Assembly: GCF_018882445.1 (NCBI RefSeq)
Contig: NZ_JACVOM010000001.1
Span: forward strand, 124,001 to 188,000
Length of the DNA: 64,000 bases
DNA from: Polynucleobacter sp. 15G-AUS-farblos
GTDB lineage: Bacteria; Pseudomonadota; Gammaproteobacteria; Burkholderiales; Burkholderiaceae
Direction of reading: 5' to 3'
Positions 1 to 8,542 of the stretch are shown here, one piece after another. The position numbers and the translations under genes were made by a program. Below the pieces are notes generated by a model. That model saw only the letters and a program-made list of their open reading frames with translations, was not told where the DNA came from and did no database searches. Position 1 is the stretch's first letter; each line of letters begins with the position of its first letter.

Positions 1-1
1 G

Positions 2-2419
2 CGGCCACTTTTATGGCTCATCGCTACAGCTTTTGTACTAATTTTGCTTGCTGTCATTACGTATTTGCTCTCCGCCCAGACTGCGATTTCAGGAAAGCGT
101 CAAATTAAAAATCTGGGGGATTCGGTTGAGATTCGCTTTGATGAAAGTGACATACCTCACATTAAAGCCAATAGCCCAGCTGATGCGCTTTTTGCTTTAG
201 GTTATTTACACGCCACAGAACGTTCGTGGCAACTGGAAATGAATCGTCGCATTGGCAGCGGTCGCCTTTCAGAAATTCTAGGCAAAGATACGGTACCGAT
301 AGATCGCTTTATCCGCACCCTGGGTATTAAGCGCGCAGCCGAACGTCAATATGATCGTTACCCTGCAGCAACCAAGCACTTATTGCAATCCTATGCAGAT
401 GGTGTGAATACCGGTAATGCACATTTAGGCTGGGCATTACCCATCGAATACTTTTTAACAGGGTCACGCCCTGGCCATTGGTCGCCTACTGATAGCGTTG
501 CCTGGATGTTGATGATGGCATACGATCTGGGTGGCAACTGGCAAAAAGAATTGCAGCGTCTTGAGTTGTCTCAATTCCTAAGTACCAAGCAAGTATGGGA
601 AGTTGTACCGCTACATAATCAAAATGAAACTTTAAGCAATCTGGATTTTGCAAAACTCTATCGAGATCTCAAAGTCTTTAATCCCAAAATAGGTCCAGCT
701 GAAGGAAAATCCAAAGATCTTCCCGCTACTGAACTGGCAATGCATGATCTTCCGGGCGGTAAAGATGGAATTGGCTCTAACAATTGGGCGCTGAGTGGCA
801 AGTTGACTTCTAGCGGCAAACCCTTGTTGGCGAATGACCCGCACCTGGGCCTTTCTGCTCCTGCAATATGGTACTTTGCCCATCTTGATGCACCCGGGAT
901 GAATGTGATTGGTGGAACCCTTCCTGGTATTCCTGGAGTTGTCTTAGGTAGAACGGATCAATATGCCTGGACCTTCACCAACACAGGACCTGATGTCCAA
1001 GATCTCTACATAGAGCAAATTGACTCTAAAAATCCTGCCATGTATCGCGGCCCTGACGGACCCCTCCCATTCAAGGTTCGCCAAGAAATCATTGATATCA
1101 AAGGATCATCTCCCCTCACCTTTCTTGTTAAAGAAACGCGCCATGGGCCTGTCATTTCAGATGTCTATGCAAAAGCCAAACGCACGATTGATACTGATCG
1201 CTATGCATTAGCACTTCGTTGGACCGCACTCGATATTGAGAATCAATCTGTTGCTGGTTTACTGGCTCTAAATCAAGCTAACAACTTAGAAACATTTAAA
1301 CAGTCACTGCGCAAAAATTATGCGCCTATGCAAAACGTTGTCATGGCTGATGTCGAGGGAAATATTGCCTATCAGGCTGCTGGTGTTGCGCCTAAAAGAG
1401 TAATCAATCAAGGTCTTTATGGTGTTGCTCCGTCGATTGGCTGGGAAAAGCAATATGACTGGACTGGCTACGTGCCATACGATCACTTACCTACTAGCAC
1501 CAATCCAGAGCAAGGCTGGCTTGCGACGGCAAATCAAAAAATTGTTGCCAGCAATGAGCCAAATCCACTCACTGGTGATTGGGATCTACCGACTCGCTAT
1601 GACCGCATCGTTGATCTGATCAAATCTAAAAAGAGTCACAACCTAGAGTCCATGAAAATCATGCAGGCAGATACACTCTCTTTGGGAGCCACGCCTCTGC
1701 TCGATTTATTTAAATCCAGCTCACCGAGCCATCCACTAGGATCACAAGCCCTCCAAATCAGTCAAGGCTTTAATGGGGATATGAAAGCAGATAGCGCTAC
1801 CGCTCTCATTTTTAATGCATGGGCTGACCAGCTGACGCGGAGTCTTTTCTCCAGATTGAGCTATTTGTTTACAGAAAATTATGGCGCACGCCACTTTAGA
1901 TTGCCCTTAATCATTCAACTACAAAATCCCAATAGCCCCTGGTGTGACGATCCTAAGACAGCCTCCATAGAAACTTGCCAAGATGCTTCCAATATAGCAT
2001 TTGATAAAGCGCTGGATTATCTGAGTAATGAGTATGGCAAAGACCCTGGCAAATGGTCGTGGGGTGTAGCCCATACCGCCCTCTCTGAACACCGCCCTTT
2101 AACCAAAGTGCCATTTTTGGGATCATTCTTTAACCTCAAAACACCTTTTGCAGGTGATAGCTTCTCCGTTAATGTGGGTAGATTGCAGTTACTAAGATCC
2201 AGTAATCCTTATGAAACATTGCAGGCCGCCAGTCTTCGTACGATCTATGATTTATCGGACCTAGAGCAATCGGTCTTTATTTATCAAACTGGCCAATCTG
2301 GCTGGGTTCAAAGCAAGCTTTACCGCAATATGAACCCACTTTGGGCAAAAAATGAATACCTGCCACTTCAGATGAAGCCTGCTAATGTGACTCGCCAACT
2401 TGAGCTCCATATCAAATAA
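2..2419 (+). CDS. Penicillin acylase family protein (5' end cut by window edge)
   Basis: Ntn-hydrolase of the penicillin/acyl-homoserine-lactone acylase family, which hydrolyses amide bonds of acylated substrates in the periplasm. The frame is open from base 2 and encodes a hydrophobic stretch (RPLLWLIATAFVLILLAV) before any good start, so the true start lies left of the window and this stretch is a signal anchor. The precursor cleavage motif GSNNW is present; the Ser at bases 776-778 is the expected N-terminal nucleophile of the beta chain. The alpha-chain part and a roughly 550-residue beta part have normal family length. The natural substrate cannot be told from sequence; AHL or other N-acyl compounds are possible. 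Confidence 0.9.
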   Translation, partial: RPLLWLIATAFVLILLAVITYLLSAQTAISGKRQIKNLGDSVEIRFDESDIPHIKANSPADALFALGYLHATERSWQLEMNRRIGSGRLSEILGKDTVPIDRFIRTLGIKRAAERQYDRYPAATKHLLQSYADGVNTGNAHLGWALPIEYFLTGSRPGHWSPTDSVAWMLMMAYDLGGNWQKELQRLELSQFLSTKQVWEVVPLHNQNETLSNLDFAKLYRDLKVFNPKIGPAEGKSKDLPATELAMHDLPGGKDGIGSNNWALSGKLTSSGKPLLANDPHLGLSAPAIWYFAHLDAPGMNVIGGTLPGIPGVVLGRTDQYAWTFTNTGPDVQDLYIEQIDSKNPAMYRGPDGPLPFKVRQEIIDIKGSSPLTFLVKETRHGPVISDVYAKAKRTIDTDRYALALRWTALDIENQSVAGLLALNQANNLETFKQSLRKNYAPMQNVVMADVEGNIAYQAAGVAPKRVINQGLYGVAPSIGWEKQYDWTGYVPYDHLPTSTNPEQGWLATANQKIVASNEPNPLTGDWDLPTRYDRIVDLIKSKKSHNLESMKIMQADTLSLGATPLLDLFKSSSPSHPLGSQALQISQGFNGDMKADSATALIFNAWADQLTRSLFSRLSYLFTENYGARHFRLPLIIQLQNPNSPWCDDPKTASIETCQDASNIAFDKALDYLSNEYGKDPGKWSWGVAHTALSEHRPLTKVPFLGSFFNLKTPFAGDSFSVNVGRLQLLRSSNPYETLQAASLRTIYDLSDLEQSVFIYQTGQSGWVQSKLYRNMNPLWAKNEYLPLQMKPANVTRQLELHIK

Positions 2420-2483
2420 TGCGTTTTGAGCACTTGGCTTTAGAATGATCTCAACCGTCTATACGCCATCATAGGAAATCAGC

Positions 2484-2927
2484 ATGATTAAAAAATACTT
2501 CACCACCCTTGCAACTGCCACACTCACCCTTGCTTCAGCCGGAAATGCATTAGCAGCCTGGCAAGAAATTGGTCAAAATGAACAAACGGTAGTTTTAGTT
2601 GATGTAGCCACTCTAAAATTAGATGGCAATAAAGCACAAATGATGTCAATGCTGAGCTTTAAGAAAACGGGTAAAGATCCACTAACTGGTGAATTTGTAA
2701 ATTCTGTTGTGGGTCTGAATGAATATGATTGCAGTACTGCGCAGTACCGACCGCTTGAAGTGAAGATGTATCCTAGCAGAGATGGTAAAGATATTAAGGT
2801 TGCGCCAACTGTAACTCCTAAACCTTATGTCTTTGAAGCAGTAAAAACGCCTGATAGCGCTTTCGAGCCAATTGAAAATGGTTCATGGGCTGCGGGAGTA
2901 TTTAACGTTGCGTGTCGAACTAAGTAA
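2484..2927 (+). CDS. Small exported protein, surface-adhesin-E-like
   Basis: 147 residues with a clear Sec signal peptide ending near ALA-AWQEI. The mature part starts with a tryptophan and has the pattern W..I......V..D..TL seen in small surface-adhesin E-type (Haemophilus protein E-like) proteins common in Burkholderiales. Two cysteines (in NEYDCST and NVACRTK) could form a disulfide. It sits 64 nt after the acylase gene and overlaps the next frame. Function is unknown; the family assignment rests on remembered pattern only. It is probably periplasmic or outer-membrane associated. Confidence 0.7.
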   Translation: MIKKYFTTLATATLTLASAGNALAAWQEIGQNEQTVVLVDVATLKLDGNKAQMMSMLSFKKTGKDPLTGEFVNSVVGLNEYDCSTAQYRPLEVKMYPSRDGKDIKVAPTVTPKPYVFEAVKTPDSAFEPIENGSWAAGVFNVACRTK

Positions 2928-3300
2928 TCCCAAGTTATTCTGGAATACTGCCCTCAAGTTAGGGGGCGTCTTTCTTTTCACCATGTTGCTCAGTGGGTGT
3001 GCAGCACCAATAGTCGCCTTAAGTGGCGCAGGTACTGCTACCGCTAGTACAGCAGGTACAGCTGCTACCACGGCTGCTGTTGCCAATCCTGCAACGGCAG
3101 CAAGCCTTGCCTCTACGGTTACCACAGGCAAATCTCCCTTGGAGCATGCAACCTCAGCGGCCACCAAAATGGATTGCAGTTTATTTAATCTGGTTGGCGG
3201 GAAAGCAATTTGCGTTGAGGTTTCGGTGCCAAGCATTAAAGACAAAAGCGAACCCTATCCTGGCCCAGCAGATCGGACCCGTACAAGCTCTACGCAATAA
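2872..3300 (+). CDS. Small putative lipoprotein, Ala/Thr-rich
   Basis: Contains a hydrophobic segment followed by a lipobox (MLLSGC, Cys at about residue 43 from the first ATG), so it is probably a lipoprotein. After the Cys comes a low-complexity Ala/Thr/Val region (many TAGT, TAAT, NPATA units), then a short tail with two cysteines. The start is uncertain: ATGs at 2872 and 2878 lie inside the preceding gene, a TTG is at 2908, and the ATG at 2983 is too close to the Cys for a normal signal peptide. The 28-56 nt overlap with the upstream gene suggests translational coupling. Function unknown. Confidence 0.55.
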   Translation: MKMVHGLREYLTLRVELSNPKLFWNTALKLGGVFLFTMLLSGCAAPIVALSGAGTATASTAGTAATTAAVANPATAASLASTVTTGKSPLEHATSAATKMDCSLFNLVGGKAICVEVSVPSIKDKSEPYPGPADRTRTSSTQ

Positions 3301-3322
3301 GCAGGGTCATATTCCTCTCAAT

Positions 3323-3338
3323 TTGACCGATCGGTCTA
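3323..3338. promoter_or_regulatory. Palindromic operator-like site upstream of purU
   Basis: The perfect 12-base palindrome GACCGATCGGTC is at 3325-3336, and the wider TTGACC-N4-GGTCTA closely resembles the TAGACC-N4-GGTCTA half-site arrangement known for NemR-type TetR regulators. A TAAAAT box (3337-3342) abuts it. It lies 38 nt before the purU start. The regulator is not in the window; binding is inferred. Confidence 0.4.
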
Positions 3339-3375
3339 AAATTAGACTTTAAAGCAATTTTTGAATATAGAAGTC

Positions 3376-4230
3376 ATGGCTACAGAAAACTATTACCTTA
3401 CCCTTACCTGCCCTAATAAGCCTGGCATTGTTGCTGCGGTTTCCACCTATATTTTTAATGCTGGCGGCGACATTGAAGAAGCCCAACAGTTTGATGACAA
3501 GGCTTCTAAACGTTTTTTTATGAGAGTAAGCTTTAGTTGTCCAAGTGATACACAGACTCTAAAAAACGGTTTTTTAGATATTGCTAAGCAATTTGAACTG
3601 ACTTGGGATCTGCGGGCAGTCAAAGACCTCAAGCGCGTTCTCATCATGGCCTCCAAGCTAGATCATTGCCTAGTAGATCTACTCTATCGCTGGCGTATTG
3701 GCGAACTGCCGATGATCATTTGTGGAATTGTGTCTAATCATCCGCGCGAGGTTTACTCCAGCATTGATTTTGCCGATATTCCGTTTTATCACCTCCCAGT
3801 TACACCTGAAACAAAACCAGCACAAGAGGCTAAATTACTTGAGATCGTTGCCCAATCAAAAGTAGATATGGTGATCTTGGCTCGTTATATGCAAATTTTG
3901 TCTGATGATTTATCCACTCAATTATCCGGACGCTGTATCAACGTACATCACTCTTTCTTGCCAAGCTTTAAAGGTGCTAAGCCTTATCACCAAGCACATG
4001 CACGTGGAATTAAATTGATCGGTGCAACTGCCCACTTTGTTACGAGCGATTTAGATGAAGGGCCGATCATCGAACAGGACGTCACTCGCGTTACCCACGG
4101 TGATACGCCTGAGGATTTAGTACGCAAAGGACGGGATTTAGAGCGCACCGTACTATCCAGAGCATTACGCTACTACCTGCATGATCGCGTATTGATTAAT
4201 GGTGCAACCTCAGTAGTTTTCTCGGACTAA
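3376..4230 (+). CDS. purU: Formyltetrahydrofolate deformylase
   Basis: Hydrolyses 10-formyl-THF to formate and THF, balancing the one-carbon pool and supplying formate to purine synthesis. The N-terminal ACT domain (about residues 5-85, starting YYLTLTCPNKPGIVAAV) is followed by a formyltransferase-fold catalytic domain with INVHHSFLPSF (catalytic His) and the DLDEGPII Asp motif near the C-terminus. Length (284 aa) is normal. The ATG at 3376 is preferred over the in-frame TTG at 3361 because family members begin just before the ACT strand. It is a single gene, convergent with soxA, and preceded by a palindromic site. Confidence 0.95.
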   Translation: MATENYYLTLTCPNKPGIVAAVSTYIFNAGGDIEEAQQFDDKASKRFFMRVSFSCPSDTQTLKNGFLDIAKQFELTWDLRAVKDLKRVLIMASKLDHCLVDLLYRWRIGELPMIICGIVSNHPREVYSSIDFADIPFYHLPVTPETKPAQEAKLLEIVAQSKVDMVILARYMQILSDDLSTQLSGRCINVHHSFLPSFKGAKPYHQAHARGIKLIGATAHFVTSDLDEGPIIEQDVTRVTHGDTPEDLVRKGRDLERTVLSRALRYYLHDRVLINGATSVVFSD

Positions 4231-4249
4231 GTTCCACTAGCAGGAAAGT

Positions 4250-5038
4250 TTAAGGCCTCACCCCTGGTGCTTCCAGGGGCATACCTCGAGCACGCCACAT
4301 CAGAAATAATTCCAGTTGCGCCATTTCTGGAGAGCCATATTCGAATTGTTCGGCTCGCACTCCGCTCATGCAATTACGCAGACGGCGCTGTACAGAGCCC
4401 AATGTTTGCCATTCCAGTCTATAAATAGGATAGGCATTAGGGTGTCCTTGTGGAATCAGACTTCCGCCAAGCTTAAGACCAGCCCTTTCTTCATGGCATT
4501 GTGCACAAGATAAATTGAGCTGACCCATTCTTTCGTAAAACCACTGACGCCCTGTTTTTAATGCCTCGCGATTAGCGCTAGTTTCTTTGACGGCAATTGG
4601 CATGCCTTTTGACTGAATTGCGATAAATGCAGTGAGGGCCAAAAGATCTTTGCTTTCATAAGCTAATTTGGGTAGGTCTTGTCTACCTTCACGGCATTGG
4701 TTAATTTGCCCTTCCAAAGTTTGCAATTTTCGATTCACTACTTTGGGAAAATGGGCCGCTACTCCACGCATCGTTTTTTTAGCGTCCTGATGACAGCCTG
4801 CGCAACTCGATTTATTTGTACTGGGCTTAGCATTCCATAAGGCCTCGCCATCCCCTACCCAAAACATAGCAGGATTCAAGGTGGGATCATCTTGCATTGC
4901 CTTATTTTCAGCTGTCATTAACTCATAGCTAGATTGTTTCTTGCTAGAGCCAGATGCAGCACTGACCTCAACTGATTGACAAGCAATCAATAGCAGACAT
5001 AAACAACTGAAAAAATAAAAAGGGAGTAGCTTTTTCAC
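4250..5038 (-). CDS. soxA: Sulfur oxidation c-type cytochrome SoxA
   Basis: Diheme subunit of the SoxAX complex, which in the classical pathway oxidatively attaches thiosulfate to the SoxY cysteine in the periplasm. Two haem motifs are visible: CAGCH at residues 79-83 and CAQCH at 178-182. The Cys at 223 in RNCMSGVRAE matches the conserved active-site haem-ligand cysteine. The N-terminus is hydrophobic with a lipobox-like LLIAC, so it may be lipid anchored rather than soluble, which is unusual. It is last in the soxXYZA series, overlapping soxZ by 4 nt. No soxB follows; the next gene is convergent purU. Confidence 0.9.
   Translation of the reverse strand: MKKLLPFYFFSCLCLLLIACQSVEVSAASGSSKKQSSYELMTAENKAMQDDPTLNPAMFWVGDGEALWNAKPSTNKSSCAGCHQDAKKTMRGVAAHFPKVVNRKLQTLEGQINQCREGRQDLPKLAYESKDLLALTAFIAIQSKGMPIAVKETSANREALKTGRQWFYERMGQLNLSCAQCHEERAGLKLGGSLIPQGHPNAYPIYRLEWQTLGSVQRRLRNCMSGVRAEQFEYGSPEMAQLELFLMWRARGMPLEAPGVRP
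4261..4279 (-). terminator. Stable hairpin at the 3' end of soxA
   Basis: CCCCTGG-tgctt-CCAGGGG forms a perfect 7-bp GC-rich stem inside the last codons of soxA, ten bases before its stop. There is no good U-tract, so it may protect the transcript end or assist termination between the convergent soxA and purU rather than act as a classical terminator. Confidence 0.3.
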
Positions 5039-5364
5039 GTAACCGTTATGCGCGCCTGATTGCTAGCTTCATATCCATCATCTCCAGACCATTTAAATTC
5101 CAATACGCCCGTTTCTGTAGCAACGGTAGTAAAAATGATTAAAGGATTTGCGCCAATGCCGGGATAAAAATCAGCCTTAAATACTTCGACTTGGTTATAA
5201 GTGCATGTGAAGGTGCGAATAATATCGCGAGGAATAATTTTTCCACCTTCGGTATAGCGAAAACCTGACTCCATGTCATGCTGTGCAATTGCTCGTATTT
5301 CAACAATCGAGCCCTTTTTTGCCTGGGCGGGCATGGTGATGACCGTGCGGGAAGTTTTACTCAT
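5035..5364 (-). CDS. soxZ: Thiosulfate-oxidation carrier complex protein SoxZ
   Basis: Beta-sandwich partner of SoxY, 109 residues, beginning MSKTSRTVITMPAQ. Family signatures include the KGSIVEIRAIAQHDMESG stretch, with the conserved H..ESG region, and the C-terminal LEFKWSGDDGYE. There is no signal peptide, as expected, because SoxZ is carried out by Tat bound to SoxY. The ATG at 5364 overlaps the soxY stop (ATGA). It is preceded by GGAGG lying inside the last soxY codons, so a longer upstream extension in this frame is not real. Confidence 0.93.
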   Translation of the reverse strand: MSKTSRTVITMPAQAKKGSIVEIRAIAQHDMESGFRYTEGGKIIPRDIIRTFTCTYNQVEVFKADFYPGIGANPLIIFTTVATETGVLEFKWSGDDGYEASNQARITVT

Positions 5365-5849
5365 ACCACCTCCGTACAAGCAGCAAGCGTGACCAAAGTT
5401 TCTGCAGATCCTTGCCAAAAACTGCCATTATTCATTTGTGCAATTGCCCAAACACGTTGACTGTCAGCCAAACGGACTCGAGTGGTAATGTTGGCGGTGC
5501 CTGAGCGCGGTGATAAGTATGCAGTAAATATATTGGGTAATGGGTTGCCTTCGGCAATCACATGAATGGCTTTCACGTAATCATTTGCCGTCATTGGGCT
5601 CCGAACGCTGACCTTCAACACTACCAAATTACCGTTTTCCACTAAAGGAGGAATTACTAGAGTCACTCGACCCTGAGTTATTTTCGCTCCGCCCGTAATT
5701 GCTTGGATGGCTTTATCAGCATCTTCTTTTTTAGCAAATACTGTTAGCGGACTAAACCAGGTAGCAGCAAGTAAAACGCTTATATTTTTTAGTCGCGTCA
5801 ACCACAAACGTCGACTCTGGATAGTAGGTGAATGCATGATGACTTTCAT
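5361..5849 (-). CDS. soxY: Thiosulfate-oxidation carrier protein SoxY with atypical C-terminus
   Basis: SoxY carries sulfur intermediates on a cysteine in a flexible C-terminal arm, classically GGCGG. This 162-residue protein has a twin-arginine signal (SRRLWLTRLKN, then a hydrophobic stretch to VFA-KKEDA). It also has the SoxY core (PPLVENGNLVVLKVSVRSPM, NPLPNIF, and RVRLADSQRVWAIAQMNNGSFW). It ends LAACTEVV, with a single Cys at residue 158, four from the end and without flanking glycines. The last codons also form the soxZ ribosome binding site. No frameshift restores GGCGG. It is either a lineage-specific active variant or a carrier with altered chemistry. Confidence 0.88.
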   Translation of the reverse strand: MKVIMHSPTIQSRRLWLTRLKNISVLLAATWFSPLTVFAKKEDADKAIQAITGGAKITQGRVTLVIPPLVENGNLVVLKVSVRSPMTANDYVKAIHVIAEGNPLPNIFTAYLSPRSGTANITTRVRLADSQRVWAIAQMNNGSFWQGSAETLVTLAACTEVV

Positions 5850-5852
5850 AAT

Positions 5853-6293
5853 CTAAGGTTGACTATTAAGGGTTCCCAGAAATGCAACAACATCTTCAAT
5901 CTCCTGCTCATTTAAGATGGGTTGACCAATCCACTTCGAGCCAACTCGCTTCAAATTAACTGCTTTGTAATAAGTGGGCATGATGGTGTCAAGATTAAAT
6001 CGGCTGGAATCCACAATACGAGCGCGCAATTGCCCAGCACTCAGACGTTTAACACTCATACTCAACTCGGGCGCTAAATTACCCTGAAAACGCTCCTCCG
6101 GAAACGGGCCGCTGTGACAAAGTAAACAAAGCCCAGTTTGACGGCTAGCGACAATGGCACGACCACGGACTGGGTCTCCAGGCATTCCAGATAGAGACTC
6201 CGCAATAGAGTCGCCAACTACTACTTGGGCATGCGCTGAAGCGAGAATGAGGTTGACTAGCAAGATGAATGCTAGCGCAAACCCCTTTCTCAT
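5853..6293 (-). CDS. soxX: Sulfur oxidation c-type cytochrome SoxX
   Basis: Monohaem partner of SoxA. It has a Sec signal peptide (to about AHA-QVVVG), a single CLLCH haem motif at residues 56-60 and a likely axial Met at about 105 (TIMPTYY). The C-terminal NEQEIEDVVAFLGTL is typical of class I cytochromes c. 146 residues is within the family range. It is 3 nt from soxY and 22 nt downstream of the molybdenum hydroxylase large-subunit gene, implying one transcript. As a small c-type cytochrome beside an Ior-type hydroxylase, it could also take electrons from that enzyme (inference). Confidence 0.88.
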   Translation of the reverse strand: MRKGFALAFILLVNLILASAHAQVVVGDSIAESLSGMPGDPVRGRAIVASRQTGLCLLCHSGPFPEERFQGNLAPELSMSVKRLSAGQLRARIVDSSRFNLDTIMPTYYKAVNLKRVGSKWIGQPILNEQEIEDVVAFLGTLNSQP

Positions 6294-6315
6294 CGCAGCT
6301 GTTTCACAACTTCGC

Positions 6316-8532
6316 TTAGACCAACTTCATGCCGCTATTTTTCAAAGGCACAGTACGCAAACGCTTACCAGTAGCTCTGTAAATAGCATTGAGTACCGCA
6401 GGTGCGGCAACTGCAATAGTTGGCTCACCTACCCCACCCCAGTCCTTGCCACCACCTTGAATGATGATGGTTTCGACTTTAGGCATTTGGTAAAGACGAA
6501 TAGAGTTAAAGGTATCAAAGTTTTTTTGTACTACCGCGCCTTTATCAATCGTGATCTCTTCTTCGAAAAGAGCTGAAAGTCCATAGAGGAATGATCCAGA
6601 AACCTGACGTGCAATTTGTGCAGGATTCACAGCATAACCAGGATCGGTAGCAGCCACAATCCGATGAATTTCCACATCAGTACCATTGGTGACTGAAAGT
6701 TCACATGCTGCCGCTACGTAACTGCCAAAGGAGCGCATTTGAGCAACGCCACGGAAGACTCCAGGTGCAGCAGGTTTAGTCCAGCCAATACCGTCTGCTA
6801 CTGCATTTAAGACAGCAATAGCACGTGGGTACTTTTCCATATGCTTGCGACGGAACTCTACAGAATCCATACCAGTTGTTTCGGCAAGCTCATCCATAAA
6901 CGTTTCGATAAATATCGCATTTTGGTTCACGTTTACACCGCGCCAAAAGCCTGGCGGCACATGCGTATTGCGCATTGCGTGATCCACTGTCAGATTAGGA
7001 AAGCTATAAGTAATTCCATGCTCACCGGATGCCTCAAGTCCCTGAAATACTACAGGGTCCTTACCTTTATTAGCAGCGACTACTGCAGGACGCACTGCAG
7101 ACAAAATAGACTGGCCTGATAAACGCATATTGATGCCAGTAACATTTTTCTTGTCGTCAATCGCAGCAGTCATTTTGCACATCATCACAGGGTGATAGCG
7201 ACCCTGAGTCATATCCTCTTCGCGAGTCCAGATTAATTTGACGTGAGTTCCAGGCATTTGCTTGGCGATATTGACTGCTTGCGTTGTGTAATCCTGAAAC
7301 GCACCACGTCGACCAAAGCCACCGCCGAGATTGACCTTATAAGCATTACATTTTTCTGCAGGTAATCCCGAAGCCGCAATCACTGCTGCCAATGAAGCTT
7401 CTCCATCCTGAGTTGGCACCCAGGCTTCACAACTATCAGGTGTCCACTTAGCAGTAGCTGTTTGCGGCTCTAAGGTTGCATGATTTAAGTAAGGATAAAA
7501 GTAGGTTGCCTCAACAGTTTTGGATGCACTTGCGAGGGCAGCCTTGACATCACCGTTCGTATTATGAACAAAGGTATCGTTAGCATTCAGACCATCCTCT
7601 AGCATTTTCTTGATTGTTTCACTAGAAACATTCACGTTACTGCCGCTATCCCAAACAATATTGACTTGATCTAAGGCAGTTTTAGCTTGCCAGAAAGTAT
7701 CCGCAATCACCGCTACAGCGGTATCTCCTACTTGGACTACTTTCTTGACGCCCTTCATGGATTGTGCTTTAGCAGCATCAAAGCTTTTGACTTTGCCACC
7801 GAATACTGGAGACTCTTTAATGGTTGCATTGAGCATGCCAGGGAATTTCAAGTCAATGGCATAAACTTGCTTGCCAGTTACTTTGTCTGCCATACCATCG
7901 ATACGGTTCACTGACTTGCCAATTAACTGCCAGTCTTTTGGATCCTTCAATGGAACGTCTTTAGGTACTTCAAGTTGTGAGGCTGCTACAGATACCTTGC
8001 CAAACGTAGTCTTGCGTCCAGAAGGGGTATGAGTAATGACGCTATCTTTAGCAATACATTCAGCGACCGGAACATTCCATTGATTTGCAGCTGCCTGTAC
8101 CAACATCATGCGGGCTGCAGCACCCCCTTTACGAACATATTGCTCAGAAGTACGAATGCCACGGCTACCACCGGTGGAATAGCTTCCCCATGCTTTATTG
8201 CGTTTTAAATTTTCTGATGGTGAAGGATATTCATATGAAACTTTATTCCAATTACACTGCAGCTCTTCAGCCACCATTTGCGCTAAGCCAGTAATAGTTC
8301 CTTGACCCATTTCTGAGCGCACGATTCTGACAATGACGTCATCATTGGGTTTCACCACCACCCAGATACCAATCTCTGGGTTTGTTAATGGATCCATGGC
8401 AGTTATGCCAGTTCCCATAGCAGCATTTGCACTGGACATCATTGGTAAATCGAAACCGATAGCTAAGCCAGCAGCAATTGCGCTAGAGCCAATCACAAAA
8501 TGACGGCGAGAAGTGTTTGTAGTTGTTGTCAT
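6316..8532 (-). CDS. Molybdenum hydroxylase large subunit, isoquinoline 1-oxidoreductase beta-like
   Basis: Xanthine dehydrogenase-superfamily molybdopterin-cytosine-dinucleotide subunit of the single-chain Ior/aldehyde-oxidase type. 738 residues, with a twin-arginine signal (SRRHFVIGSSAIAAG) for export with its cofactor. Visible signatures include LNHATLEPQTATA, NLGGGFGRRGAFQDY and a C-terminal GVGEPTIAVAAP, whose Glu is the usual active-site base near Mo. It is paired with the 2Fe-2S subunit 10 nt upstream. Such enzymes oxidise aldehydes or N-heterocycles and pass electrons to c-type cytochromes. The substrate here cannot be deduced. The soxX and soxA cytochromes downstream are candidate electron acceptors. 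Confidence 0.88.
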   Translation of the reverse strand: MTTTTNTSRRHFVIGSSAIAAGLAIGFDLPMMSSANAAMGTGITAMDPLTNPEIGIWVVVKPNDDVIVRIVRSEMGQGTITGLAQMVAEELQCNWNKVSYEYPSPSENLKRNKAWGSYSTGGSRGIRTSEQYVRKGGAAARMMLVQAAANQWNVPVAECIAKDSVITHTPSGRKTTFGKVSVAASQLEVPKDVPLKDPKDWQLIGKSVNRIDGMADKVTGKQVYAIDLKFPGMLNATIKESPVFGGKVKSFDAAKAQSMKGVKKVVQVGDTAVAVIADTFWQAKTALDQVNIVWDSGSNVNVSSETIKKMLEDGLNANDTFVHNTNGDVKAALASASKTVEATYFYPYLNHATLEPQTATAKWTPDSCEAWVPTQDGEASLAAVIAASGLPAEKCNAYKVNLGGGFGRRGAFQDYTTQAVNIAKQMPGTHVKLIWTREEDMTQGRYHPVMMCKMTAAIDDKKNVTGINMRLSGQSILSAVRPAVVAANKGKDPVVFQGLEASGEHGITYSFPNLTVDHAMRNTHVPPGFWRGVNVNQNAIFIETFMDELAETTGMDSVEFRRKHMEKYPRAIAVLNAVADGIGWTKPAAPGVFRGVAQMRSFGSYVAAACELSVTNGTDVEIHRIVAATDPGYAVNPAQIARQVSGSFLYGLSALFEEEITIDKGAVVQKNFDTFNSIRLYQMPKVETIIIQGGGKDWGGVGEPTIAVAAPAVLNAIYRATGKRLRTVPLKNSGMKLV

Positions 8533-8542
8533 GTCTTTCCCC

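Noticed and set aside
5365-5418. Longer soxZ start (MARICRNFGHACCLYGGG..)
   Set aside because: This part overlaps the soxY coding end in another frame; GGAGG 5 nt before the ATG at 5364 marks the real start.
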